Shown: positions 26,001 through 34,092, counted from the first letter of the stretch. The stretch: 45,549 nucleotides of DNA from an uncultured Verrucomicrobiota bacterium (GCA_903825435.1 CAIKAP010000129.1:1-45549), one strand, 5' to 3'. Numbers and translations: made by a program. Notes: generated by a model from the letters alone, not told the origin.

Positions 26001-27570
26001 TTTGGCCGGTCACCGGGTCGGCCTTGAAACAGCCGCGCGCGTTCTCGACCGGGATGTGCTTCACCAAATCTTCGTCCGTCATCTGGCCGATGGCGACGAT
26101 GATCTGGTCCACTTCCACCGTGGTCAAATCGTTTTCGTCGAAGGCGGGACTGAAACGTTTCTGCTCGTCGAACACGCGCGTGCACCGCTTGAGTTCGATG
26201 CCGGTCACGGAACCGTTACCGAGAATGCGTTTCGGTCCCCAGCTATTGCGAATTTTGATATTCTCCGCCAGTGTCGCTTCGACTTCTTCCTTGTACGCCG
26301 GCATCTCGTGGCGCGCTTCGAGCGACACCATCTCGACGCTCTGCGCGCCGAGCCGCAACGCCGTCCGCGCCACGTCCACCGCCACGTTGCCGCCGCCAAT
26401 CACCAACACGCGCCCCTTGACCGCCGGCTTCTGCGGCGACGCCGCGTCGCGCAAAAATTCCACGCCGTGCAGGACGTTCTGCTTGTCTTCGCCGTCAATG
26501 CGCAGCTTCCGGCTCTTGTGCGCGCCGGCGGAAATCAGGATCGCGTCGTTTTGGTCGCGCAACGCCTGGAACGTGATGTCCCGGCCAACCCGGCAGTTGT
26601 AAACAAGCGTCACGCCCTTGCGCCGGATCAACTCGACTTCGTGGTCCAGCACTTTCTTCGGCAGCCGGTATTCCGGAATTCCGTACCGGAGCATCCCGCC
26701 CGCCGCCGACTGCGCTTCGTACACCGTCACCGCAAACCCGGCATCCGCCAAATCCGCCGCCGCCGTCAACCCGGCCGGCCCGGCGCCAATGATCGCGACT
26801 TTTTTCGCGTCCGCGGCCGGTTTCTTTTCTTCCGGTAACGTCAGTTGACCGGCCGCAAGCAGTGCGGCTTCCTGATCGGACGCAAATCGTTTCAGCAACC
26901 GGATCGCGATCGCTTCGTCGGCGGTGCCACGCGTGCAGACCGACTCGCACGGATGCGTGCAAATCCGGCCGCAGATGCCGGAGAGCGGATTGCGCTGGCG
27001 AACCAGCGCGACCGCCTTGAGATATTCCTTTTTCTTGATGAGCTGGACGTAGCCCTGGACGTTGACGCGCGCCGGGCATTTCACTTTGCAGGGCGCGTGG
27101 CCTTGCTTGAGAATGCCGAAAATGTTCGGCGTCGCTTGCGCGTAGAGTTTGGCGATGCCTTTGCGCGTGCCGAGGCACCGGTTGAATTCATCCGGCACAT
27201 CGACGGGACAAACTTGCGTGCATTGGCTGCAACCGGTGCACTTGTCCTCGTCCACAAACCGCGGATGGCGTTTGACCGTCGCCTGAAAATGTCCCGGCGT
27301 GCCCTGCAAATCCGTCAGCTCGGAGAGCGTAAGGATTTTGACGTTCAGGTTGCGGGCGCACTCGACGAGTTTTGGCGAAACGATGCACGTCGCGCAGTCG
27401 CCGGTCGGGAAAGTTTTGTCGAGGTGGGCCATCATGCCGCCGATGGCGCCGTCGCGCTCGACGAGATACACCTTGAAGCCGCTGTTGGCCAGGTCCAGCG
27501 ACGCCTGCACGCCGGCGATGCCGCCGCCTTGCACCAGTACCGCGCCAATTTTTTTATTGATGGTGGTCAT
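23071..27570 (-). CDS. hdrA: HdrA-GltD-HdrA fusion, flavin/Fe-S electron-transfer hub
   Basis: The product has 1499 residues. Residues 1-150 begin an HdrA (FAD loop GGGIAG, CTGCSQC ferredoxin motif at 111-117). A complete GltD/NfnB-like NADPH-dehydrogenase module is inserted at about 155-625 (CKVKCPARVN, dinucleotide loops GAGPAG at 262 and GGGNVA at 392). A CLNCALCSEC cluster site and the rest of the first HdrA follow to about 905. A second HdrA (about 925-1499) has its own FAD loop (GGGLSG near 1072) and C-terminal CISCMTC and CMGCGIC ferredoxin motifs. HdrA proteins bifurcate or transfer electrons between NAD(P)H, ferredoxin and HdrBC/MvhD. No Shine-Dalgarno is evident. The 5' end and leader are duplicated at 37339-37465. 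Confidence 0.93.
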   Translation of the reverse strand: MTTINKKIGAVLVQGGGIAGVQASLDLANSGFKVYLVERDGAIGGMMAHLDKTFPTGDCATCIVSPKLVECARNLNVKILTLSELTDLQGTPGHFQATVKRHPRFVDEDKCTGCSQCTQVCPVDVPDEFNRCLGTRKGIAKLYAQATPNIFGILKQGHAPCKVKCPARVNVQGYVQLIKKKEYLKAVALVRQRNPLSGICGRICTHPCESVCTRGTADEAIAIRLLKRFASDQEAALLAAGQLTLPEEKKPAADAKKVAIIGAGPAGLTAAADLADAGFAVTVYEAQSAAGGMLRYGIPEYRLPKKVLDHEVELIRRKGVTLVYNCRVGRDITFQALRDQNDAILISAGAHKSRKLRIDGEDKQNVLHGVEFLRDAASPQKPAVKGRVLVIGGGNVAVDVARTALRLGAQSVEMVSLEARHEMPAYKEEVEATLAENIKIRNSWGPKRILGNGSVTGIELKRCTRVFDEQKRFSPAFDENDLTTVEVDQIIVAIGQMTDEDLVKHIPVENARGCFKADPVTGQTSIAGVFAGGDNASGPLSVIDAVAAGKRVAESITRYLTGKDMLADRFESTVQPIPEEMLPETEKLAKKSRSRPEELAPASRKNNFDEVEKGLTEEQALAEAERCLNCALCSECNQCVEKCEQQAINHSMREVSVKLDVGAVVLTPGFKEFDAGRKGEFGYGRYPNVVTSVQFERMLSAAGPFEGHVIRLSDGREAKRIAWIQCVGSRDAASGHDYCSSICCMMATKQALVAGDHVTGLDATIFYMDIRAHGKDFDQYYERAKAQKHIHYVKSIPSRIIQIPGSRDLRVQFLDGDGQLLQREFDLVVLSVGMEPPDSLTRSAARLGIELNDFGFCKTDRLAPLVTSRPGVFVGGAFQEPKDIPETVVQASAAASMAMELLAPARNSLVTKKSYPIEHDVADEPPRVGVFVCHCGMNIASVVNVEQVVERIAQQPGVVLATHTMFTCSDTSLSNIKDMIHEHRLNRIVVASCTPRTHEPLFRETLREAGLNPYLFELANIRDQCSWVHSAAPQTATDKAVELVKMAIARARELSPLEGGTLKVEQTGLVIGGGLSGMTAALALANQGFPVHLIEQSNRLGGTLHEITGTFEHPDLSEFTGALIRQVETHPQIKLYLETEVAGVKGHVGKFHLTLRKAGQTNEITGGAVVVATGAREAKTKDFLYGRAAGVLTQVELAKQLHDRAYPAKGQNVVMIQCVGSRNEQHAYCSRICCSLAVKNALAIKQQDPDANVFVLYRDVRTYGFRELYYKQAREAGVVFIRYAPENPPQVSDTGGLVVTLQSPDFPEPLQIEADNLVLSTGIEVDLPNNKRVSDMLKVPLNADGFYVEAHMKLRPVDFATEGIFLCGLAHSPKFIDENISQARAAAARAATVLSKTQLDVSAQVSYVTQQKCISCMTCVTVCPYSAPFCNKDGKGQIEAAKCMGCGICASECPARAIQLHHFETDQFLVMIRQLFAGGNGNGNAPVADRAKPELVETV

Positions 27571-27633
27571 CGGAAATAAGTACTTCGGTATTACGACTGG
27601 CTGACAGACAAAATGCGGCGAGGTGTGACGGGT
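27507..27633 (-). repeat. hdrA head plus leader, copy 1 of a duplicated segment
   Basis: This segment (first 21 codons of hdrA plus about 63 bp of leader) recurs at 37339-37465. The coding part and the first 17 leader bases are almost identical (one difference seen), after which roughly nine differences accumulate. Confidence 0.9.
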
Positions 27634-27645
27634 ACTCCTACCGGC

Positions 27646-28341
27646 TTACTTCGCCGGTGTCGTTGGCGCGGGCGGAGTTGGCTTCTTGCCGCCGCCGCCG
27701 CGATCCACGATCACGCGCGCGGACAGATAACCCGCGTAAAATTCCGGGTTCGTCCGCTTGAATTGCGTCATCAATTTGTCGAGACGACGGCGCAGAATCG
27801 TCAGGAGCGTCGCCGTCAACCCTTGCACCGTGCCCGTTTGTTTGGATTGCTCGACGACCGCGTCGCGCGGCTCCGTCTTCACCTTGCCGAATGACGCCGT
27901 CAGGTCATCCAATTCCGTCACGTCATCCTGCGCGATGCCGTAATCGGCGAGCGCGGCAAGATTCGCCGTCGCCAAGTCCGAATACGTTTTCCCGGCGGCG
28001 ATCAAGTCTTGCGCCGAAAGTTTGTCCAACGTCGGCAGCGTCGTCTCCGCCTGTGCCACCAATTTCGGATTCTGCGTCGCCTCGCCATAGGCGACCAACT
28101 GATCCGCGATCAACAAAATCTGATCCTCAAAATCGTGCCGCACCGAAAGCTTGTCTTCCCCCGCGCCTTTGCGGGCGGACTGCTGTTTCTTGTCCGCGTC
28201 CGCCATTCCGGTGAGCGTCGTGTTCACGTCGTTCACCGCGTCGGCGATGGCTTTCACGCCGCTCCAGATCGTTTTGTTCTTGTCCATGTACACAGACACG
28301 GACGCGCCCATATCGCTGACGTTGAGTTGTTTTCTGTTCAT
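27646..28341 (-). CDS. hypothetical helical protein of 231 residues
   Basis: Not recognised. The sequence from the ATG at 28341 is mostly alpha-helical and polar without signal peptide or membrane segment. It has a Gly/Lys/Pro-rich C-terminal tail (GGGGKKPTPPAPTTP). The same frame remains open upstream through the 21-bp repeat array up to 28887, but the chosen ATG begins the first non-repetitive sequence. It lies upstream of hdrA with 75 bp between; no functional link is evident. Confidence 0.65.
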   Translation of the reverse strand: MNRKQLNVSDMGASVSVYMDKNKTIWSGVKAIADAVNDVNTTLTGMADADKKQQSARKGAGEDKLSVRHDFEDQILLIADQLVAYGEATQNPKLVAQAETTLPTLDKLSAQDLIAAGKTYSDLATANLAALADYGIAQDDVTELDDLTASFGKVKTEPRDAVVEQSKQTGTVQGLTATLLTILRRRLDKLMTQFKRTNPEFYAGYLSARVIVDRGGGGKKPTPPAPTTPAK

Positions 28342-28403
28342 AATGCTCGCGATAATAAAAGTCCTCACCGCGTTGTCAACATCGGAATGGCGGAACATCA
28401 CAG

Positions 28404-28884
28404 CGGCGCTCGCAACGGTGACGCCACCGTTGGCGACGGCGATGCCGCCGTTCGCAACTGGAACACCACCGTCCGCGACGGCGACAGCGGCACCGGCGAA
28501 AAAATCAGCACCGTCCGCAACTTGACCCGCGCACCGCGCGACGGTGACGCCACCGTTGGCAACAGGAACACCACCGTCCGCGAACTGGACAGAGGTGTCC
28601 GCGACACCGACAGCGGCGTCCGCGCCGCCGACATCGCAACCGCGATGGTGACAGTGCCGTCCGCGACGGTGACACTGCCCTCCGCGCCGATGAAAGCACG
28701 TCCGCGACGGTGACAGTACCGTCCGCGCCGATGAAAGTGGTGTCCGCGAGGGCGACAGCACCGTCCGCGACGCCGACAGTGCGCTCCGCGCCGCCACCAG
28801 CCTATTCCGCGACCGCGAAAGCGCCGTCCGCGACGACGAAAGCCCCTCCCGCGAAACCGTAAACGGCGCCCGCGAAGCCGTCTG
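28404..28884. repeat. degenerate 21-bp tandem array, about 23 units
   Basis: Units in strict 21-base register from 28404 follow a consensus near CACCGTCCGCGACGGCGACAG; two or three units are 20 bases long. One plus-strand frame reads seven-residue repeats of the type TTVRDGD. The minus strand reads heptads such as VADGGVP and, after a shift, LSPSRTV. The 20-base units break both frames, arguing against one continuous protein. There are no spacers between units, so it is not CRISPR. It begins 63 bp upstream of the hypothetical gene at 27646-28341. Confidence 0.85.
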
Positions 28885-29115
28885 CACATGTTGATTGACA
28901 GGGATTTACGGGGATTTGCCGAAGCAAAGCGGCAGGCATCAAATTTCCGACCATTTCGACCACCGGACTACAAATAGCCGGAGGTCTGGCCCATCCAAAC
29001 GACCTAATCGAAGGAGAGGCGGCAATTCCCATCGGCACTGCACCGCAGGCAGGTTCGTTGGGTCTCGCGCAGTCGGCTTCGACAAGTGAGGCTGCAAGAA
29101 TTTGGTTTGACGAAA
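28885..29115. other. intergenic leader region before nikR, no gene seen
   Basis: Between the 21-bp array and the nikR operator lie about 230 bases. I found no cobalamin-riboswitch core, no NiCo-riboswitch pattern and no credible ORF. A minus-strand frame (28802-29146) crosses it but ends in the repeat array and shows no family features. The nikR promoter should lie here. Confidence 0.4.
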
Positions 29116-29143
29116 GTGTTACGTTTAATATAAAAGGTAACAC
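29116..29143 (+). promoter_or_regulatory. NikR operator
   Basis: A perfect inverted repeat GTGTTAC-N14-GTAACAC ends one base before the nikR ATG (29145). From memory this is the operator form reported by comparative genomics for NikR in some deltaproteobacteria (GTGTTAC-N13/14-GTAACAC). Its position over the ribosome-binding region predicts autorepression of the whole operon when nickel is plentiful. Confidence 0.8.
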
Positions 29144-29144
29144 C

Positions 29145-29567
29145 ATGAAAAATGCGATTCGTTTTAGTGTCTCACTTGACCGCAGGCTCGCGCACGAGCT
29201 TGACCGGATGAGCGCCGAGAAAGGTTACGATAACCGTTCGCTGGCCATCGCCGACATGATTCGCGCCCACCTTGTTGAGCACCGCCAGCAACAAGGTGAT
29301 GGCGAAATCGCCGGCTCGATCACGCTGGTTTATGATCACCACAAGCATCATCTTCAGGATTTGCTCACCGACCTCCAGCATGAACATCGTGACGTAATTA
29401 TTTCCGCGCTGCATTGTCATCTCGACCACGACAACTGTCTCGAAGTCCTCGCCGTGCGTGGCAAAGCGTCAAAGATCAAAAAGCTCGCCGACGAATTGAT
29501 CGCTGCTAAAGGCGTCAAGCACGGCAAACTCACCATCACCACTACCGGTAAAGATTTGCCGACATGA
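29145..29567 (+). CDS. nikR: nickel-responsive transcriptional regulator NikR
   Basis: The product has 140 residues. It is a ribbon-helix-helix regulator (IRFSVSLDRRLAHELD at the N-terminus) with the C-terminal ACT-like nickel domain. The HCHLDHDNCLEV segment provides the His/His/Cys nickel ligands and GSITLVYDHHKHHL is the usual domain opening. It represses nickel uptake genes when nickel is bound. The ATG at 29145 is chosen because it gives the canonical N-terminus and directly follows the operator. Its stop overlaps the TonB-receptor start (ATGA), so regulator and receptor are coupled. Confidence 0.95.
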   Translation: MKNAIRFSVSLDRRLAHELDRMSAEKGYDNRSLAIADMIRAHLVEHRQQQGDGEIAGSITLVYDHHKHHLQDLLTDLQHEHRDVIISALHCHLDHDNCLEVLAVRGKASKIKKLADELIAAKGVKHGKLTITTTGKDLPT

Positions 29568-31522
29568 ACTCCACCACACTCACGCTGCTCGCTTTTGCTG
29601 TATGTCTTGGCGTTGCGGCGGCAGACACGAATATTGCCAGCCGTTTATCGGAAACCAATGCCGTCTCCCGGATGCCGGAAGTCATCGTAACGGGTACACC
29701 AATCATCGAGGGGAATCGTCTGACGCCGTTGGCCGGACAGGTCACCTCGGTCACGGGAGAACAAATCAAGGAATTGAACGCGCAGGATTTGCAGTCGGCG
29801 CTGCGCGAAACGCCGGGCGTGGTGGTTTCCCATTTTAATCCCGTCGGCAGTTTCGGCGGCGGCGAGGGCGGCGCGGTGTTCATCCGTGGTATGGGCGCTG
29901 CGCGGCCCGGTGCGGAGATTCAGTTGGCCATTGATGGCATCGCAAACTTCAACAGTCTGTGGACACATCCGTTGTTGGATATGCTCAGCGTGGATATTGC
30001 CCAGCGCATTGACGTGTACAAGGGCGCGCAGCCGGTGTTGTACGGCAACATGGCGTTCGGCGTGGTGGACATGATTACCAAACGTCAAACCGAACCGGGC
30101 TTCACCACGAGCCTGCAACTCGCCGGCGGCTCGTACAACACCGTGGTCGAAGTCGCCGAGCACGGCGGCAAGGTGGACAACCTCGATTATTACCTGCTCC
30201 AAAGCTATCGCGCCTCTGATGGCAACCGCGCGCATTCGGCGGGCGAGTTGCAGAATTACTTTGGCCGGTTCGGCTACGACTTCAATCCGAATTGGGAAGC
30301 GCACGTGGTGTTCAACCGCACGGACAATTGGGCCGAAGACCCTGGTCCGTCGCCGAAGCTGGTTCCGCCCGCGCAGGTGTACAGCAACGGGCGATTTAAC
30401 GACGATGATTATCTAACCATTGTGACGCTGGCGAATCATTACGAGCGGGCGGACGGCTATGTGAAGGCGTATTGGAATCGCGGCACGTTGAATTGGGTCA
30501 ACCAATACGACTCCACCACAAAATTGAATGATGAAACCACGGTGACCGGCTACGACAATTTTGGTGTCAAGACACGCGAGACGTTCAAGCCGTGGGACGG
30601 TGGCGAATTGATGACCGGTGTGGACGTGGATTTCATCAGTGGCAAATACCACGACGTGACGGCGACCACGCTGACGGACTTTCCGCGCGAGACGTTTCGG
30701 ATCGTTTCGCCATATGCGTCGCTCAGCCAGCGGTGGGATTTCAACAACGACGTTTATCTCCAGCCGTCAGCAGGGTTCCGGTATTTCAATCACGATGTTT
30801 TTGCCGACGAATTTGCACCGCAAGCCGGGCTGGTGCTCGGCGTCAAGGAGACGGAGTTCCACGCGTCCTACGCTCGCGGCGTCAACTATCCCGGCATTTT
30901 TGTGGATGCGTTCCCACCCGGCAACAATTTGGGACACAAGCTGAATGCCGAGACGCTCGACCACTACGAACTCGGCGCCAGCCAGCGGTTCGGGAAGCTC
31001 GCCAAGCTTGACCTCACGTTGTTCTACGACGGTGGCCACGACCGGATCGTCCTGACTTATCCGCCGTTCCCGCCGGTGTGGAAAAACATCGGGAATTTCC
31101 GGACCGAGGGACTGGAAACCACGATAACGGTCACGCCGGTCCGCGATCTCGCACTGTTCGGCGGTTTCACCGTGCTCAATGCCAGTCCCAGCGATCTGCC
31201 TTACGCGCCGCAATGGACGGCCAGTGCCGGGGCGACCTACCGGTTCTTCGAGCGCTTTCGTCTGAGCGTGGACAGTCAGTACGTTGGCGACCAGAACGCG
31301 CTTTCACGTGACCGCGACTTCAAGGCGATCAACACCAGCCAAATCAGTTCCTACTTTCTAGTGAATGCGCGACTCAGCTACGATTTTTCGTTGCCGTCTT
31401 GGCGACTCCACGGTCAGATTTTCCTCGCCGGTCAAAACCTCACCAATGCCGACTACCAGCAGAAACCGGGTTATCCCATGCCCGGCAGCAACGTGATGGG
31501 CGGCGTCAAACTGGAGCTATGA
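29564..31522 (+). CDS. TonB-dependent outer-membrane receptor, probably for nickel
   Basis: The product has 652 residues. A signal peptide (MNSTTLTLLAFAVCLG...) is followed by a TonB-box-like EVIVTGT, the plug domain (LQSALRETPGVVV, FIRGMG, QRIDVYKGAQPVLYG, GVVDMITKR) and a 22-strand-type barrel ending in GGVKLEL. Substrate cannot be read from the sequence, but coupling to nikR and to the NikMN permease makes nickel (or a nickel chelate) the best guess; cobalt is the alternative. Confidence 0.93.
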   Translation: MNSTTLTLLAFAVCLGVAAADTNIASRLSETNAVSRMPEVIVTGTPIIEGNRLTPLAGQVTSVTGEQIKELNAQDLQSALRETPGVVVSHFNPVGSFGGGEGGAVFIRGMGAARPGAEIQLAIDGIANFNSLWTHPLLDMLSVDIAQRIDVYKGAQPVLYGNMAFGVVDMITKRQTEPGFTTSLQLAGGSYNTVVEVAEHGGKVDNLDYYLLQSYRASDGNRAHSAGELQNYFGRFGYDFNPNWEAHVVFNRTDNWAEDPGPSPKLVPPAQVYSNGRFNDDDYLTIVTLANHYERADGYVKAYWNRGTLNWVNQYDSTTKLNDETTVTGYDNFGVKTRETFKPWDGGELMTGVDVDFISGKYHDVTATTLTDFPRETFRIVSPYASLSQRWDFNNDVYLQPSAGFRYFNHDVFADEFAPQAGLVLGVKETEFHASYARGVNYPGIFVDAFPPGNNLGHKLNAETLDHYELGASQRFGKLAKLDLTLFYDGGHDRIVLTYPPFPPVWKNIGNFRTEGLETTITVTPVRDLALFGGFTVLNASPSDLPYAPQWTASAGATYRFFERFRLSVDSQYVGDQNALSRDRDFKAINTSQISSYFLVNARLSYDFSLPSWRLHGQIFLAGQNLTNADYQQKPGYPMPGSNVMGGVKLEL

Positions 31523-32154
31523 TGAAACACTTATTACCTTTCATTCTCGCATCACTTTCCGTAGCGCTGACGGCCCGCGCGCATGACGAATCAACCACTG
31601 GCGCGACCGTCCGTCGTCCGGTCGTACTCGCCGCGTTTCCCACAAAACCGGAACAATTTCAGAGCGACGTGCGCCCGTTTGTCGAACGCATCATCGCGCG
31701 CTACGGCGAAGAAGAATGGAACACTGCCGTGCTCGCTCACGAGTTGCACCGGCATCTCGGCACGTTTTCCATTCTCGGTGCGAAGATGGGAGTACGCGCC
31801 CGCGAACTTCTCGGCGCGTCGCTGGACGACCTCAGCGTCGAGAGCCACGCCGGGCTGAAACCGCCAATGAGTTGTTTCAACGACGGATTGCAGGTCGCCA
31901 CCGGCGCCAGTCTCGGTCGCGGGACAATCCGCGTCGCCGATACCACTACGCCGGTGCCTGAAGCGATATTTATTTTCGGTAACAAGCGGCTCCGCCTCCG
32001 GGTCAAGCCCGCCGTTTTCGAGCGGCAACAAGAAGCAATGCGGAAAATCACCGGCGGCTTGAAATCTGCGGAAGCGCGGCCCACCTCTCTCGAAGCATGG
32101 GCGGAGCTTGATCGCCGGGAGATTTTCGAGGAAACACCGGAAGTCAAACCCTGA
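31519..32154 (+). CDS. secreted FmdE-family protein in a nickel-uptake operon
   Basis: The product has 211 residues. An N-terminal signal peptide (hydrophobic stretch ending ALTARA near residue 21) precedes a domain resembling FmdE/FwdE: HLGTFSILGAKMG, ARELLG, PPMSCFNDGLQVATGA, GRGTI. In that family the His and Cys of these motifs bind metal, and FmdE genes were first seen beside formylmethanofuran dehydrogenase. Export and the position between a TonB receptor and NikMN suggest a periplasmic metal-binding or delivery role. The ATG at 31519 overlaps the receptor stop. Confidence 0.75.
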   Translation: MMKHLLPFILASLSVALTARAHDESTTGATVRRPVVLAAFPTKPEQFQSDVRPFVERIIARYGEEEWNTAVLAHELHRHLGTFSILGAKMGVRARELLGASLDDLSVESHAGLKPPMSCFNDGLQVATGASLGRGTIRVADTTTPVPEAIFIFGNKRLRLRVKPAVFERQQEAMRKITGGLKSAEARPTSLEAWAELDRREIFEETPEVKP

Positions 32155-32166
32155 GCGAGAATTCTC

Positions 32167-33105
32167 ATGCACATTCCTGATGGCTTTTTGAACACGAAGA
32201 CAGCGGTAGCGAGCGGCGTACTCACGACGGCGGGAGTGGGCGCGGCATTATGGCAGGCGAAACGCACATTGCCGGCGCGACGCGTGCCGTTGCTCGGCCT
32301 GACGGCGGCGTTCATTTTCGCGGCGCAGATGTTGAACTTTCCCGTGGCAGCCGGTACGTCGGGACATCTGGTCGGCGGTGTCTTGGCGGCGGTCTTGGTT
32401 GGCCCCGGCCCGGCGGTGATCGTGATGACGGCGGTGTTAATGGTACAATGTTTCCTGTTCGCCGACGGCGGCGTGACGGCGCTCGGCGCCAACATATTTA
32501 ACATGGGGCTGGTCAACGTCATTGCCGGTTACGCGATTTATCGGCTCATGCGCCGGCTGGCCGACGGGCGGCGCGGAATGTTACTGGGCGCGGCGTTCGC
32601 AGGCTGGTGCGCAACGGTATTGGCGGCGGTCTGTTGCGCCGGCGAGCTTGCGTGGTCCGGCAAGATCGCATGGCGGCTGGTCTTTCCCGCAATGGCTGGC
32701 GTTCACATGCTCATCGGTATCGGCGAAGGCACGATCACGGCGCTGGTGCTGCTGGCGATTGCGCAGGGACGCCCAGACCTTATCGACCGAAACGACGAGG
32801 CGCCGCAAACTGCGGCGAAAGTCGGGTACGGTTTGCTCGTCGCGCTGGGCTTGGCATTGTTTGTATCGCCCTTCGCGTGCGAATGGCCGGATGGTTTGGA
32901 GAAGGTCACGGCGAAACTCGGCTTCGAGCCGCATGCCGTGACCGCGCCGCTCGTCGCCTCGCCCTTCCCGGACTACAAACTACCGTGGCTCGGCGAAGCG
33001 GGTTGGGTCACGGCCCTGGTCGGTGCGCTCGGCACGCTGGCTGCGTTCGCATTTGCGTGGCTGCTGGCTCGGCTGTTATCGCCGAGCACAACTTCTGAAA
33101 CTTAA
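32167..33105 (+). CDS. nikMN: NikM-NikN fused membrane component of an ECF nickel/cobalt transporter
   Basis: The product has 312 residues. It begins MHIPDGFL, the conserved CbiM/NikM N-terminus whose Met1-His2 end coordinates the metal. About seven membrane segments follow, including the QMLNFPVAAGTSGHLVGG block. The C-terminal part carries a PDGLE motif (CEWPDGLEKV, about residue 240) and a last helix, the NikN module. The energising subunits NikQ (membrane) and NikO (ATPase) are not downstream; the gene ends in a convergent gap before hdrB. Repression by NikR supports nickel as substrate. Confidence 0.93.
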   Translation: MHIPDGFLNTKTAVASGVLTTAGVGAALWQAKRTLPARRVPLLGLTAAFIFAAQMLNFPVAAGTSGHLVGGVLAAVLVGPGPAVIVMTAVLMVQCFLFADGGVTALGANIFNMGLVNVIAGYAIYRLMRRLADGRRGMLLGAAFAGWCATVLAAVCCAGELAWSGKIAWRLVFPAMAGVHMLIGIGEGTITALVLLAIAQGRPDLIDRNDEAPQTAAKVGYGLLVALGLALFVSPFACEWPDGLEKVTAKLGFEPHAVTAPLVASPFPDYKLPWLGEAGWVTALVGALGTLAAFAFAWLLARLLSPSTTSET

Positions 33106-33154
33106 AGCTGTCTCCATCGCACGAACATTCCGCCGTTAGCGGGTGACGAGGCCA

Positions 33155-33227
33155 TGTTCCGGTTTTGTTCCGGCCTTCGTGCTGGTGGTGAAATCTGCTC
33201 CGCGTCATGTTCCGGAAATGTTCCGGC
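33155..33227 (+). repeat. two dispersed TGTTCCGG-N3-TGTTCCGG copies between nikMN and hdrB
   Basis: In the 147-bp convergent gap one copy with TTT spacing lies at 33155-33173. An exact copy of the 27-bp repeat lies at 33201-33227 (core 33208-33226, AAA spacing). No other element was recognised in this gap. Confidence 0.85.
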
Positions 33228-33252
33228 TGTCAACGTCACCGATTGCCGGTGC

Positions 33253-34092
33253 TCATTGCACTTTCCCCAGAACGTTCGTGGCCGGCACCATCAGTTTTTC
33301 AAAACCGAGTTCGCCGGCGCTGTAGCCGAGGCACAATCCAAGCAACTGCGTGAGATAAACCACCGGCATCTGATATTTTTTCGCCATGTCCGCCTGCCGC
33401 AGATCGAGGTTGATCTGGCACATCGGGCAACTGACCACCACGCAGTCCGCCCCGGCCTGCTCCGCCATGTCCAAAATTGATTCCGAAAGATTGACCACCA
33501 CGTCGGTGCGCGACAACGACAACCCGCCGCCGCAACACTCCACCTTGCCCGGCCAGTCGAGGCTCTGGCCGCCCATCGCCGTCACGAGCCGGTCGAGCGA
33601 CTGCGGATTCTCCGCGTCATCAAATTTCATCACGCCCGGCGGACGCACGAGCAGGCAGCCGTAGTAACACGCCACCTTCAGTCCGTTCAGCGAACGCTTG
33701 AACGATTGCTTGATCGCCGGCAGGCCGACGTCTTCGAGCAACACTTCGATCAGATGTCGGACCTTGACCGAGCCGTCGTAATCCTGGTCGAGCGCCGCGC
33801 GCAGCTCGGCGTGGTTGGTGACTTCGTGGTTGGCCGCTTTCATCCGGTTGTAGCAGGCGGCGCAATTCACCAGCATGTCCAGCTTCATGTCCCGGACTTT
33901 GACCAGATTCGCCGCGGCCAGCGACACCGCAAGCTGCCGGTCGGTTTGGTGCGCCGCCGTCGCGCCGCAACACGTCCAGCCCGGCGGCTCTTGCAACTCG
34001 ATGCCGAGCGACTTCGCGACCGCGAGCGTGGACAGGTTCATGTCGCGCGCCGTGGATTCGGCGGAACAGCCCGGATAATACGCGTACTTCAT
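33253..34092 (-). CDS. hdrB: heterodisulfide reductase-like subunit B
   Basis: The product has 279 residues and two CCG domains: YYPGCSAES...GWTCCGAT and, after CYYGCLLVRP, KVECCGGG and CPMCQINLD. These bind the non-cubane [4Fe-4S] clusters of HdrB. In bacteria without coenzyme M such HdrBC pairs serve other acceptors, here probably the MetFV module. The ATG at 34092 overlaps the hdrC stop. Confidence 0.95.
   Translation of the reverse strand: MKYAYYPGCSAESTARDMNLSTLAVAKSLGIELQEPPGWTCCGATAAHQTDRQLAVSLAAANLVKVRDMKLDMLVNCAACYNRMKAANHEVTNHAELRAALDQDYDGSVKVRHLIEVLLEDVGLPAIKQSFKRSLNGLKVACYYGCLLVRPPGVMKFDDAENPQSLDRLVTAMGGQSLDWPGKVECCGGGLSLSRTDVVVNLSESILDMAEQAGADCVVVSCPMCQINLDLRQADMAKKYQMPVVYLTQLLGLCLGYSAGELGFEKLMVPATNVLGKVQ

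Noticed and set aside
28404-28884. CRISPR array
   Set aside because: Units are contiguous and degenerate, with no unique spacers between identical repeats, and no cas genes are present.
27646-28887. A 413-residue protein including the 21-bp array as an N-terminal heptad domain
   Set aside because: Twenty-base units change the heptad register within the array, and the non-repetitive protein has its own ATG at 28341; I cannot exclude the longer form completely.
28885-29115. Cobalamin or NiCo riboswitch before the nickel operon
   Set aside because: No B12-box-like core or NiCo-type junction sequences could be found; the NikR operator explains regulation.
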